This document shows, piece by piece, positions 1 through 31,200 of a stretch of DNA of 64,000 nt (positions within the stretch are counted from its first letter, which is position 1; every line of letters starts with the position of its first letter). The notes under the pieces were generated by a model. That model saw only the letters and a program-made list of their open reading frames with translations, had not been told where the DNA came from and made no database searches. Made by a program: the position numbers and the translations under genes. Origin of the DNA: Whitmania pigra. Its lineage: Eukaryota; Annelida; Clitellata; Hirudinida; Haemopidae. The stretch spans positions 650,001 through 714,000 of the forward strand of contig JAJTWR010000359.1 in assembly GCA_021613335.1 (NCBI GenBank). The letters run 5' to 3'.

Positions 1-470
1 AATAACATAATATATATTAATATTATATAATATATATATTACAATAATATATATTATAATATTTAATTATATAATGTATATAATTTAACTTTATTAACTA
101 AATATATATCATAACTAAATATATATTTAACTATATTATATAATATTTATAATATATATATTATTATTATATATATATATATAATATAAATATATTATAT
201 TATAATATAATATATATAATAAATATTATAAATAATAATAATAATTTATTATTATTAATTATTATATATATATATATAATATAAATATATTATATTATAA
301 TATAATATATATAATAAATATTATAAATAATAATAATAATAAGTATTATCATTATTATAAATAATTATAATTATATATTAATAATAATTAATAAGTTATA
401 ATAAATAAGTTATAATAAAAAAATTAATAAATTATTATAATTATAATTATTATTATTATTATTAAAATCC
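1..470. repeat. AT-only low-complexity tract
   Basis: Almost entirely A and T, made of short alternating TA and TAA/AAT runs, with a partly repeated block of about 75 bases (roughly 170-240 and again 270-345). No gene is visible. From about 470 to 708 the sequence becomes ordinary, with a short CATC/CCAT-rich run near 575-625, and leads into the first exon of the Robo gene. Confidence 0.85.
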
Positions 471-708
471 ACTATTAAATAATATTTAAAAATCTGTGAA
501 ATGAAACGTCAGTTTTGATATTCCTCAATTCGAAGCAATTCATATATCAATTCATTTTTCATCAACCATATATCCACCATCCCACCACCATCCATTTATC
601 CATCCATCCATCCGTCCATCCATCCCCTATAAGGCTGCGCGAAGACTGTTCCAAGATAAGTTGACTACAGACGGAGCTGAGCGTGAAAATGTGGTTTTAT
701 TGTTTGAG

Positions 709-19319
<18,611 letters not shown>

Positions 19320-20047
19320 CAAGTTACGACCCTCTAATTGTATGTTTACATTTTAGTTATTCTTTTCATAATCTTTAAGTTTTTTGGCCACTCGGATGTC
19401 ATCAAGTTGATTTTTGTAATATTAATAATGGAATTCCTGTTGTACGTTCATTAGCCACAATAAATAAGAACTATATATATCAAAAACAATTCTAGAAAAT
19501 AAAAGTTCTAGAAGAGGAGTGAGTATGCTTCAATGCCCACATCAATGGTATTTAAAGCCCAATTAACCCAGTAGGTGTTGAAGACTATTTCAAGAAATAC
19601 TAGATTGACATTGTCGTCATGGATCTTTATAACTGGTTGAACGTTGTTGCCAAACATGACCATGTTGAGCTTATATGGCTTTTTTTCTCTAAAAGTTAGA
19701 ATTTGACTTTCTTTTCCATTATATGCTGCCTACCCATCTCAAGCTCTACTTTTAAAACTATTATAATAAAAATATTTAGTGGATTTAACTAAAGAATTTA
19801 GTCAAAGTTTGGCTGCAATACAGATCTACATTTTCTATCATTGTTAATTAGTGTGTGAATGCATGAACTTTACTGATTTTCTATGGTCTTCTATGATTGC
19901 CAATAAAAGTCACAAATTTGACTTTGTTATTGAAAATTATTTAAAGCAAATCAAATATTTGACCAGATATTGGTTATTTACTTTATTAAGATTTTAAGCT
20001 TCTAAATTTTTAGAGTGTATTGAGCGAGCATTACATTAACTAACATG
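19320..20047. other. Robo 3' UTR and intergenic, no gene seen
   Basis: An AATAAA at 19459-19464, 140 bases after the Robo stop, is the likely polyadenylation signal. Beyond it only AT-rich sequence without a recognisable coding stretch was seen. Confidence 0.5.
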
Positions 20048-20250
20048 GGTGACCCGTCAAAATAGCCCAGCGACAAAATAGCTCCGTCAAAACATCCCCG
20101 TCAATGTATCTTTATAAAAAAAATATTTATATGAGTTGATACATTAACCTAGAACTTATTTCAAATTTGATTAAATGAAATGAGTTTTATATTTTGAGGG
20201 TGCTATTTTGACGGGGCTATTTTGTCGCCGGGCTATTATGACGGGGTGCC
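20048..20250. mobile_element. Mutator-like MITE with 10-bp target duplication
   Basis: A 203-bp non-coding element with terminal inverted repeats of about 47 bases (40 of 47 match). The left arm starts GGTGACCCGTCAAAATAGCC and the right arm ends TATGACGGGGTGCC. It is flanked by the perfect direct repeat AACTAACATG (20038-20047 and 20251-20260). A 10-bp duplication with long TIRs beginning with G fits the Mutator superfamily best; hAT would give 8 bp. It has no coding capacity and would need a transposase from elsewhere. Confidence 0.8.
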
Positions 20251-20370
20251 AACTAACATGTGATTTTTGAGCAAAATTTAGGCAATGAAGTGAGAGATTG
20301 TATTAAAAATGACTATTTCAATGTTGAAAACTGTCCTTGTCATACTCAGTCATTGGAGCAATAATGCATA

Positions 20371-20405
20371 ACATAACATAACATTAATTTATAGTGGTTT
20401 AAGGA
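20371..20405 (+). repeat. 35-base dispersed repeat, copy 1
   Basis: The stretch containing ACATTAATTTATAGTGGTTT recurs inverted at 27990-28024 with very few differences. The nature of the repeat is unknown; it may be the edge of a transposon whose interior has diverged. Confidence 0.5.
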
Positions 20406-20613
20406 TACTAATGTCTGTGCGATAAGGTACTTCTACTTTTTAAATCAATATTCAATATTTCGATAGTTACATTTTAAATACTTCTACAGAGCAATTGTTA
20501 AAGAAACCTCAGTTTTGGTTTATTGTGTTGAAGTACGAAATGGATTCATTAAATGGCAGTGCTGTCTACTTTGCGTAGGTGTGCTCTTGTGAACGGGAAG
20601 ATTGTGGTGGCCG

Positions 20614-23107
20614 CAGTGGCGTACCAAGGGAGGGGCGGCATTTTGAAGGAGTACGTCAAAATTAAAAAATTGAAAAAATGGCGGCCCCTTTTTGTCAGTT
20701 TTTGACTGTATCCTTTGAAGGATCAGATTTCAAGTTAGTATTTGGTATAACGCATCTATTGATGTACAACATGTATGAGCCACCAATGAAAATCACTTTA
20801 CTAATTTCTTAAAACGTTTCGTGAAATATTAAATAACGTCAATTCCAAGACCATATGTTATATTTTATTCGTGAGCAGCCTGAAGCTTCCATCCATTATG
20901 TAATTTCCAGAATCTCTGATTTTTCAAAGAAGTTACCGTAATGAAGAGAGTAAAGGAAAGCGGAGCGTTATTCCGTAGAAAGTGCAACAGAATCCAAAAA
21001 ACTTTGCTCTGAAATGTGTGTAAGCATGGAGTGTCGAATCCGCAAAAAACGAATGGATTTGAAGTTGGTACGCGACACTGGGACTTGACGCTGAGTTGAG
21101 ACGGGAAATGCTGTGTATCATCGAAAGGTTGAATGAAGAAATATCTGGCAGATTTCAGCAAGTTCATTGTCTTGCAAACTAATAGGCCTTTTTCACACCG
21201 TGAAACTTGTGATGATAATTATATTCCTAGCCTAGCTTGAGACTTGGACATTTTGCCGTCTGAAATTAAGTATTTAGCTTTAAATGATTCAGACAAACCA
21301 CACCCTCAAGTCTATCGCCATTAAGAATGAATCAGTTCTTAAGACGTAAGTCTGGAAGAAGCTTACCGCATTCCACCGGTAGAGACGAGTTACTTGTTTC
21401 CCTCATGCCACCACAGCAGATCCTCAGCGCTTGGTACTGAAGCTTGTCCCTGATCTGTTTGCACCCCAGGTCTACCACCTCGCAGCCATAGTCGAGGACG
21501 GAGCGGATGGTGGCTTGTAGCAGAATGGATTTGCTAGTACCCATGAGCTTTCCGAGATAGCCCTCATTGCATTGAGTCTTTTCAAGTAACGTGTCTTGAC
21601 AGTCTCTGATCAGACCAACTTAGTCTTGTGTCTAGGACAATTCCTAAGAAGGTGGCCATTGGTGACAGGGGGATTTGCTCCTTTCCGATGCGAAGTCTAA
21701 TGTTGGCTTTGCTCCTCTCGATCCAGCTGTTTGTTAAGATGTTAAGATGCTTCTACATGCGTGTTACCATTGCTTTTGAGAACGTCCCGGTCGTCCATAG
21801 AGCAATGTCGTCGGCATACATTGACAGCTCGACTTCTTTCTGTGGGTTTGGAATCGCATTCATCATGATGATGAATAAAAGAGGGCTGAGGACGCTGCCT
21901 TATAGAGTGCCGTTTTCTAATACGACTGGTTCGGAGAGAGCTGATCCAACCCTCACTTGAATACTTCTAGTCTGGTGGATGTTGTGGATCCATTTCCAAA
22001 TCCAAGAAGACCCCAAGAGTCATCTGCTTCTTGGTTGATTACTAGGCAATATCTTGCACCAGTCTGACTAAGTGGTCCACACCTCCGCCTTTTCTGAAAC
22101 CAGCTTGGTACTGATTCAACAGGTTTTTGCTCTTTAGGAACCATCTGAGTCTCATGGCAATCACCCTCTCCAGAAGTTTGCAAAGAGTGGACGTCAGAGA
22201 GATGGGCGGTAATAAGGGGGGCAGCTAAGGGGCTTCCCTTTCTTCGGGATTGGGACTACTACAGCCCTCTTCCATGAAGGAACCATTTCGGATGACCAGG
22301 ATTGGTTGAAGAGACCTACGATCCCTTTGAGGCTTGCGGTTGAGAGCCTTCTTAGCATCTCGTGGTGGATGCCATCTGGTCCCGGATATGAATTTCCGCA
22401 TTTCCTCAGTGCATCAAGGACTTCGGAGATGCTGATGGGATCAGAGAGGGGCGAGTCCTCTGGGATGAAAAGATCAGGGGTCAAACGCTATTCAGTCTTG
22501 GTTTGTGCGAAGAGCGGGGAAAGGTTGCTGCTGGCTAATGCAAAGGATCGGGCTAGCATTTCCGCCTTTTCTGAGTTTCCTATAGGATCCCCAGAGTCTG
22601 AGGCGATCGGATGTAATTTTTTTGGAAGTATTTTGTGGAAGCTTCAGGAAACGATAAAATCGATGGACTCTTTCGACTTCATACAAAGATACCACCTTGG
22701 GGATTCTGCCCCTAATATTGTGATCCTGCTGCGTTCTGTTGTGATAGTCCTAACCCAAGCTACTAGTGTTGCTAGATGTAAGCGCTCATTCTCCAAACTT
22801 ACATGTTAATAAAAACTACCCTAGATATTCGATGAGCCAGACAAGGCTTACAGACTTGGCAGTCTTCTCTTCAATGAGGGAACTTGCGGATGGACTCTAT
22901 TTCGAGACTGTTATAAAAAATAACTTCGCGGAGAGAAAAGCGCGGAATGTTTGTTTGTTTGTAAATTTTTAATTTGATTAATTAGTTCCATGAAAATAAA
23001 TATCTGAGAGCTTTTAGAAATTTTGAAGATAAATGATTATTAATGGTCAAGAAGGAGGTCGGCAAATCTTATGACCGCCCGGGCGGCAAGAACAGTTGGT
23101 ACGCCAG
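20614..23107 (+). mobile_element. hAT transposon relic, split by a retrotransposon
   Basis: The left end CAGTGGCGTACCA is hAT-like; the right end ...TTGGTACGCCAG is its imperfect inverse. Transposase pieces lie on the plus strand. Around 21085-21160 a stretch reads LRREMLCIIERLNEEISGRF, typical of the middle of hAT transposases. After the retrotransposon insertion, 22675-22970 encodes the C-terminal dimerisation region: SVARCKRSFSKL, then, after a frameshift near 22803, MSQTRLTDLAVFSS and FAERKARN. Stops and a frameshift make it dead. No 8-bp target duplication was found, so the outer borders are approximate. Confidence 0.7.
21325..22640 (-). mobile_element. Non-LTR retrotransposon fragment (jockey/CR1-like RT)
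   Basis: Reverse-transcriptase pieces on the minus strand, nested inside the hAT element: PGPDGIHHEML, VPSWKRAVVVPIPKKGK and YRP at 22194-22484, then TLCKLLERVIA and YQAGFRKGG, MYADDIALW near 21810-21820, LGIVLDTRLSW, and a C-terminal SILLQATIRSVLDYG part ending at about 21330. Several stops and frameshifts break the frame. No endonuclease domain and no poly-A tail are seen, so both ends are truncated. Confidence 0.8.
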
Positions 23108-23896
23108 TTTTCAAAGCTTTACTTTGATGGTGCCTTATTTCCAACAAACTCATGACAATTTCTTCATATTTGAAAATCAACATGATTATTTTTTTCTACA
23201 CTAGGAAAACAATTCGAAAATTTAAAAAGTCAAAGTCTAGATTTTCATGCAATTTTGACAGTTAAGTAAATTTATTTTACTACATACATGTACTTTGCAT
23301 CGTCGCGCATGAGCGTATTGGCTTTTAATACAGAATTTAATTTGCGTATGAACACTCAGAGAAAGCCAAAATTTCAAAAGTATTTGTTGCTATTGTATAT
23401 AGTTATGTTTAAAAGCTACACATAACGCAACTGACGCAACACCACATTTTGCATTATATTAATATAATTCCTAATATCACCCGCAAAAGTGAATTTGATG
23501 ATGCGTGCTTTTTAAATTGATATTTAAAATTTGTTCATTATTTGAATGAATTTTAATTTATTTATTATTATAAAAAATTGAAATGAAAAATATACTCCAA
23601 TATATTTTTGGATAAAGTTAATCTCACTAATTTTGGTCGTGGGGCCCCTGGTAGGCTTATAGGGAAGGCCGGCTACGATTATGATGAATTGTGTGACTGA
23701 AGGCAATATCTTCCACAATATTGGTCATAACAAATATTTTGTACTTCCTTACTGTCCATTAGAGTGAAATAAAAACTTTTACTTGCTAAAATTAATCAAT
23801 TGTAATTAATTAATTTCAGAAGTGCCTTTTAAACATAGAATGTTTTTGTAATCATAATTTTGTAATTTCATCTTCTGCTCCTCAAACTCATGGCAG
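23108..23896. other. Intergenic, no gene seen
   Basis: AT-rich sequence with a short GC-rich patch at about 23635-23685. No coding stretch or structured RNA was recognised. Confidence 0.4.
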
Positions 23897-23992
23897 CCTT
23901 ATCGAAAGAAACGTCATTTTCAAACAGAAATACCTCTTGGCCCTATGTATGGCATAGATCCAATAGAACTTGCAGAAATTGGAGAAATTTAA
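23897..23992 (+). other. Possible orphan terminal exon
   Basis: A pyrimidine-rich tract and CAG (ending 23896) precede an open stretch of 31 codons that starts PYRKKRHFQTEIPLGPMYGI and ends before TAA at 23990-23992. An AATAAA follows six bases later (23998-24003). This is the look of a genuine 3' exon, but no upstream partner exon was found and I do not recognise the peptide. It could be the last exon of a small gene or chance. Confidence 0.25.
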
Positions 23993-24537
23993 ATGCTAAT
24001 AAAATGCAGTGAAAACAATTATTTGCAACGTTAAAAAATAAAATTAAAACGGAAAGGAGTGTTTTAAGTTCAGAATTCGATACGTTTTGCTACGTATACG
24101 AAATACATACATAAAAGTTTGTCGTGAAGACACAAATCTGAAAAGACCAAACCAACCCATTTCTTCAGTGCTTCAGAAGTTGGTTAATGAAGGACCACAT
24201 TGCCTTTAACAATCTGGAAAAGTTGAAAAGCCTGAATAGCTATCAAACTTTTGGATAGTCAAAGCAACAGCTCCTTTTTATTGAGTCTGATGGCGATCTT
24301 GTGTTGTGCATTCGCCTAACGTAATTTGTACAGTTCAAAATTTCGCCTTCATAAATGTTTTATAAGATACGTTAATTTATTTTGATATCCTTGTCAAATC
24401 ACAATACTTAACTGATATAATAATTTAAAGTGTATTATCATTAACTTCAGAAACATTCTTCATTTGAGTAATTGGTTTATTTAGACAACAGACTTATTAA
24501 ATAGACACATCATGTTCTTCTTGAAACATGTGATACA

Positions 24538-26182
24538 TTATTTTATAAAATTGGGTGCCATTTCCTCCAGACGTAACAGTGTGTAATTTACAAGAATTGG
24601 CTCATGATAATCATTGCAAATAGTAAAAGGAACATTTTCTAGCCTTTTAATCCATGAACTTTCAAGAATTTTTTTGAAATTCGGACGACTTCGTAGACAT
24701 CTTGAAAGACACTGCCCTATGAGATCTCTAAGATCTGTCAGAAACACATCACATATTAAGAAATCCTTAACGTGCTTATGCTACTAGTCAATAAAAACAC
24801 TCAATTTTAAATTTCTTACCAGCCGAAAGGTTACTCGGTATTTCGTATGACCTTCTAAAGTTTTCCTTTTGATTCGAAGATACTGGCAGATGACCTGTTG
24901 TCATTTGAAGTAGGATTAAGCCGAGACCCCAACTTTCGACAGGGATACCATAAAATTTCCTGAAGCACCAAACATTATGTTATTCGTAAATTTATGTCTG
25001 GTAAACAGAAACGACTTACTGATCAGAGTAATACTCAGGTGGAAAATTTTTTTCTGTTCCGACCCAATTTGTGAAGTTTTTCCCTAGAACCCGCTGCGCT
25101 CCTCCAAGGTCAATTAATGTCGTGCGTCTGCAGTTTGAATCTATCAAGATATTGGATCCTTTTAAATCAAAGTGATGGCGTTTCTTTTGATACATAAAAT
25201 ATAAGGACGAAACAATCTGCTTGAAGTAGTAACAAGCTTCCTCCTCAGGTAGTCTTCCTCGCTTACGCAAGTAATGTTTAAGACTTATAAAATCATTTGA
25301 TGTCTCCATTACGAGGATGTAATCATTTTTAGAACTGAAGTAAATTTCGTGAAGTTGAACCACTCCAGGCACTCCTTCCAACTCAATCAAGGCATTCACT
25401 TCAGTTGGAACTTTTTTCAGGTTCGGGTGCGATGTCTTTATCGAAGGATGTGACCTTTCCTTTAACGGACTCTTTTGGAAGAATTTGACGGCGACCTTGA
25501 AATAATTCGATCAATAATTTAAATTGATTACAAAGCCAACAAATAATATCAATCGCATATTTTGTAATAGATTAGTAAGCACTTCTAACCAATTTGTTGT
25601 CTATTTTCCTCCTAGCATGAAATACTTGGCCATATCCTCCCTCTCCGATCTTCTCGATTAACGTATAACCTCCCAAGAAGTCAATATTTCTGATTCCTGA
25701 ATTAAATAAAGTTTAAACATTTACAGATCGGTTCACGTGTGAAATATCGTAAAAATTAAGCTACCGATGGTTTTTGAGTTCCAAATGTTGAAAAATGTCC
25801 GAGAGTTAAAATAGTAGAGGGCGGATTCTTTTCCTATGAAAATCGAATCAAGGGTTTTCTCGTCGAAATTTCTCAATGCAAGTTCGTGAGCTTTAAGTCT
25901 CTCAAGACTCACGTTTAAGTCGCTGCTATTGAAGATTGGAACTTGACCAAGTGTAATCTGTTTTCCATGGACTTTAAGAATAAATCGTACGGTTCTTCGT
26001 TGGTAATCTTGTTTCTTTTGATTCAAATCATCAAATTGGCAATTATTAATTACTGCATGTTGAGGAATAAAGTTCATCCCAAGTGTGTCGATGCTTTGCA
26101 TTCCATCTCTTCTCGGCACTTTAGAAAATATCGATCCAATATCATCGGGAGCTGGTCTCTTACCGAATCTGATTGTTGCCAT
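24538..26182 (-). CDS. PIM-like serine/threonine kinase, 5 exons
   Basis: Exons in coding order: 26182-25765, 25696-25590, 25495-25020, 24959-24820, 24734-24538; 1338 nt, 445 aa. A unique N-terminal extension of about 145 residues precedes the kinase. The glycine loop GEGGYGQV is at about 157-164 and the VAVK lysine at 179. Catalytic loop HFDLKGSN (Asp285, Lys287, Asn290) has Phe instead of the Arg of HRD. The DFG motif is DLG (Asp304). The activation segment is short, ending PPEYY at about 327, and ESWGLGLILLQM forms the F helix. All residues needed for phosphotransfer are present, so activity is expected. The segment between DLG and PPE and the 'VVQL.E' and 'LVME' strands resemble PIM kinases of the CAMK group; TTK/MPS1 was considered and fits less well. 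A minus-strand AATAAA lies at 24476-24481. Confidence 0.8.
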
Positions 26183-28255
26183 TATATCTACAACCTAAAA
26201 CGTTATGAAAGAACTTTAAAAAGCACGCTAGAAACTTAGAATAATAAATCATTGGTGAACAAACTTTTGACTTACTTCAACGCCAAAGGGAATATGTAAA
26301 CTTTAAAACCTGTTCCGATATTTATCGATTCGCAAAGTATTTATTGCATGATGTTTATTGTCACTAAAAGATGGGAACTAAATTGTAAATTGATTGATAA
26401 TCAGACATAAAACAAAATTTTAAAATAATTATTATCCTTCATAAAATGTATGCATAAAATAAAATCCAAATTAAAATGTGATTAGAATTTCCAAAGTATT
26501 ATGATGTTGGAAAACTCATATATGATTTCTAATCTGTAATATCAAGTTAAATGAAGGCATGAACATACGCAAAGCGACCAAAATCGTAAGGTATTTTGAG
26601 ATCAAAGAGCTGAGACAACTAATGCAAGCCATAAGCAATAAGCTTGAAGCCAAATTTCATTGATAAGTTGAACTTTAGCGCAAGAAATCATCAGATCTAT
26701 TAGGTTTAGAAAGGTTTAAGGCTTTAATTTTCGTTCGCAGGCACGCTACCCTCTGAGCCAACCTTCACGCACAATCTAAAGAATATTATATTTGCCACTT
26801 TCCAAGACGTTGCGCTAGTAAGGAGAGTAGGGGTGAATGGGTCGTGTACGAACCAACTGTGCCACATTTTAGTGTGCAGCTATAAGCTCTAATTCCGCTT
26901 TGCATTATTTGAAAGTGAATGCTGTCAAGCGAAGTGGAAAGCAAGGCGCCTTGAGAAAGTTACTTCCAGAAAGCAGTCGATTGGATTAGTTGTTTTACCA
27001 GAGAGTCGACAGAAAAATCTTACTGGAAAAACACAAACTAGAATTGCAAATAATTTAACAGAATACCCAAACCCAAAAATTATACCGAAAATATACCGAA
27101 AACCCAAATTGCAAACATAGACGATCGGAATCCATGCGGTCTGAACACGGGTTGCCGATTAGCGGGTCAGGCAAAATGTCGAGTTAGAGACGAGATCCAG
27201 AAGTGAATAAAGGTAATTAGTGAATGATTAACTCATCATTAAACTCATAAGAGTTCCGAGTCCGACTGGTTTATTCCGGCTGTAATATACTATACTGTCA
27301 TGGGTAAAGGCAACGTTTCCTTTACTAGTTCAGTGTCGACGATTTTCAGCTAGAAATTTGAAAAGTTAGAAATGTCTCATCTTTTTCTTCAGCTTGCAGG
27401 AAACAGAACTTTGTCCCACAGTAGCATCCCTACATTAGGAGCAGACACTTTTGAGAAGCTTTTGAAGAATATTCGCATCACCGGCTTGTAGTTCGCTGTT
27501 TTTAATATAATGAATTCTAGACTGTTATCTTTTTCCTAACGTTTTAAAGGAGCACTGGAGAGATGTTACAACATAACAAGAAAATAAAAATTGGATTAAA
27601 GAGTGACGCAACAAGCTTTATCCCTGGATAGTATATTCCTACTGATCAATCTCCTAACGCAAAAAAGGTCATATCCCGCCCCCTCCCCTGAATCTTGGCT
27701 AGAAGCAAAAATTATCGTCTCCGTTATAAGTTGTGAAGGGTTTGCACAGCCCCCTTGGAAATAGCTGAAATGGCATCCTTGCTAATTAGTTACAACCTCC
27801 TTAAAATGTGTCCTTCTATTATTAATATAATTCCGCCTTCTACAAGTAGGGCACAGGACGACTAGAAACGTTTTCTTTCAGCATAAGCAAAATCTTCTTT
27901 TAGATGGCTAACGTTTTTAACAATCTTTAGTGCTTGTTTAATTTATATTTGTGAATATTTAGGCAAATCTAAAACAAAATGGAGTGGTTTCCTTAAACCA
28001 CTATAAATTAATGTTACGTTATGTAAAATCATCTGTTTTTGGCGTTATCATTACCCAAACATTTTTTGTTTCATAACCTCAGTTCATGTTTAGAATTGCG
28101 CCAAGACTATTTATGGCTACGGGTTGTCCTTCTCCATGCTTTTAGGAGCCGGTGTTTCTTTGTTAGATGGGTGAGACAACGGTTGACATTTATTAAATGT
28201 GATGTTTTAAAGCTGTTACCTTTATACAATTTTTGTTTAATGCTCAGATTCTCAG
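26183..28255. other. Intergenic between kinase and p53-family gene
   Basis: The upstream regions of two divergently transcribed genes. AT-rich with no clear coding stretch. A second copy of the 35-base dispersed repeat lies at 27990-28024 (inverted). The missing first exon of the p53-family gene should lie here. One weak candidate is an ATG at 28113 that could splice in phase to 28248, but the donor is poor. Confidence 0.4.
27990..28024 (-). repeat. 35-base dispersed repeat, copy 2
   Basis: Inverted copy of 20371-20405 (TCCTTAAACCACTATAAATT start). About 7.6 kb apart and in opposite orientation. Confidence 0.5.
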
Positions 28256-31200
28256 TCCTCCAATTTAAGTTCACTTCTCTCGGAAAAAACATTTAAATAC
28301 CTAGAAGAACAGATTTCTGATTCATGGTGGTTGAAGTTGATTGCTAGTGTATTGGATTTACATTTTCTTACGTGAACTGTTTTGATGGACATAATTCAGG
28401 TTAAACATCGAAGACATCCACGAGCTTACAGCATTAAAATCTAAGAATCTTAACAGAGCATGTTCAGATGAGGATCTGCACAAAGGTGCATGTTCTAGCC
28501 AAAATGAGAAATATCAGAGTTTGGCTGATGAGATCCTGGTTTGTTTTATATGAACTGCAAATATGCTTTACTTCTATTTTTATGCTCTGTTTAAGTTTAG
28601 AATAAAGTTAATTTATCAGGACTTGTCACAAAAAGACAACTTTCATTCAGAACAAGAAAAATATGAAAAGGTTGGTTAAATTATTTAAATTGTATGTTAA
28701 ATTAATTAGAATACATGTCGAAATAATTGAATTGTTCAACATTTAAATCCTCAAAACATTTTGGAAATTTTTGGCTTAAAATTTTTGTCGTTGGAACGGG
28801 CAGCCCATCAGCGGGAGTATATCCCGTCGGGTTGACTTTTTTTACAGATGTGCATAATTAAGGATTTCCCACTCTTATGCATAATCACTCCCAGATCTCT
28901 TTCTTGTTCTGACTGATTTAAAACATGTCCCCCGAACTCATATTCTACCATCTTATTCTTGCTTCCCATATGCATGATTTGCTCACGTTGAATAGCATCT
29001 GCCACTCCTGTGACCACTTGAATAATTTACTTAGGTCAGTCTGGAATTTATCCACATCCTCTTTCTTACTGACTTTCCCGCTTACTTTTGTGTCGTCTGC
29101 AAATTTTGATATTTTTGATGATATTCCATCATCAAGATCATTTATGTAGACACAAAAAAGTAAGGGGCCCATTACAGATCCTTGTAGAACAGCACTCAGA
29201 ACAGGTAGCCATTCAGAGCATATTCCTCCCATTCCTACTTTTTGTCTTCTGTTATGTAACCAGTTTACAAGCCATTTTAAAAGTCTACCACTTACACCAC
29301 ATGAAATAGGCTTTTTCTCTAATCAATGGTGCTGTACCTTATCAAATGCCTTAGCAAAGTCTAAATACACAACATCTACTGATTTCTTCTTGTCAACCCA
29401 GTCATACACTTCCTCAAAGAACTCCGACAGGTTTGTAAGACATGATCTATTCCTGGTGAATCCATTGTGACTCTCACGATCACTTTATTTTTTTCAAAAA
29501 ACTTTGACATGCTTTCTTTGATCATTCTTTCCACCACCTTACACATTACAGAAATTAGACTCACTGTCCTGTAGTTGCCTTTTTTTTACATCCTTTTTGA
29601 AATAGTGGAACTATAACTGCATCTTTCCAGTTCCTTGGTAATTTCCCAGAGCTGAAGGACTTCTTAAACAAATTTGCCAAAGCCTCTCCAATTTCAGCCC
29701 TTGTCTCATGAATAAGTTTTGGATGGATGTTATCTAAACCAGGATTCTTATCAACTGTTATTCATACAACAACAATAAGGGACAACTACTTTGTAAACCA
29801 AGCACCCATGCAAGCTCCTATATCATCATCAACAAGAATATTATCATCATCATCACAACAACCATCATTATAATTATTTATTAATTAATTTTAGATCTTT
29901 AAAATGCTGATTTTTGAGTCCTTACTCCATTACTCTTCCTAATGCCAGATTTTAATTTGTTTATTTTTAGGCCAAAAGTATTTCCTTTCTTTCAAGGTAT
30001 TTGCATTTTCGAATATACATTCAATGTTGAGATTTTTATGAAGATACCATTTTTTGTAATGCTTAATATTTCGTTAATCATTAATGAGGAATGATAAGTT
30101 ACCAAACACTAGCTATGATTTAAATACAGTAAAATCTCGCTACTATGCCACTCTCGCTATTACACCACTTTTGCTCTGTCCCGACAAAATTCAATACAAA
30201 ATAAATTAGATATTATGCTACCCCCTACTCTCGCTATTACAGTGCTAGAAATATTGTTACGACATACCCACTTTTTATGGATAGTTTCCTTACAAATTAA
30301 CATATCTTGCTGAAATTTTCAGCAATTATATAAAACACCTTTTGTAAACATCGTGTAAAATTTCCTTTCATGTGGGTTAATGGTTCCTGTAAATTATGCA
30401 AATGAACCATTTTTGGCCTGGAAATATTTTTTTATTTTATTTTATTTTTTTTATTTGAAAAAAATCAGCTCAGGCCAACGGCCCCTCGCCGAAACCGAAA
30501 ACAAAACGAAAACCAGTGCGCCAACCCCTCAATCTAAATTGTAAATTCTATTAACAAAAAAACCGTCCAAGTTTCTCTTAAACTCCTCCACATCCCTTGA
30601 CATCACAACCTCCTGTGGCAAACTGTTCCATTCCTGGACCACTCTGTTGCAAAAATAAAACTTTCTGCAATCTTTGTGGGCCAGTCTTGTCATCAGTTTT
30701 CTTTCATGTCCTCTGGTCTTGGAATATGTGCAGACAGAAAGGGAAGGACAAACTAAATCTCTCGTTCCACTTGTCAACAACTTAAACAACAAAATCAAAT
30801 CAGCTCTTTTTCTTCTGTAACACAAACTTGGCAATTTCAGTTTCTCTAGTCTCGATTGGTAAGGAAGGTTCCTACAGGATTGTCTTAATCTTGTAGCTCT
30901 TCTTTGTACCCCTTCTATCGCATCAATCAATCCCTGTCTATAAGGGCTCCACACCTGTACTCCATACTCCAACTGAGACCTCACCAAAGACTTATACAAA
31001 CCCACGAAAGCAAAATCCGACAGATATCTAAAATTTCTTGCTATGATACCCAACATCATATTTGCTTTCTTAACCCGTGAGAGAATGTGTTCTTTGAATT
31101 TTAAATCTGAATCTACTATAATTCCAAGGTCCGTGAACGAGTTGTAAACTGGAATTTCATATTTTGTTCCATCTAGGTCTGATAGCTGGTAGCTATTCAA

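Noticed and set aside
24538..25495. Assignment of the kinase to TTK/MPS1
   Set aside because: The short segment between DLG and PPEYY and the motif spacing fit PIM kinases better.
26730..26785. tRNA-like A-box on the minus strand (GGCTCAGAGGGTAGCG)
   Set aside because: No B-box or matching acceptor stem downstream; chance or a short SINE trace.
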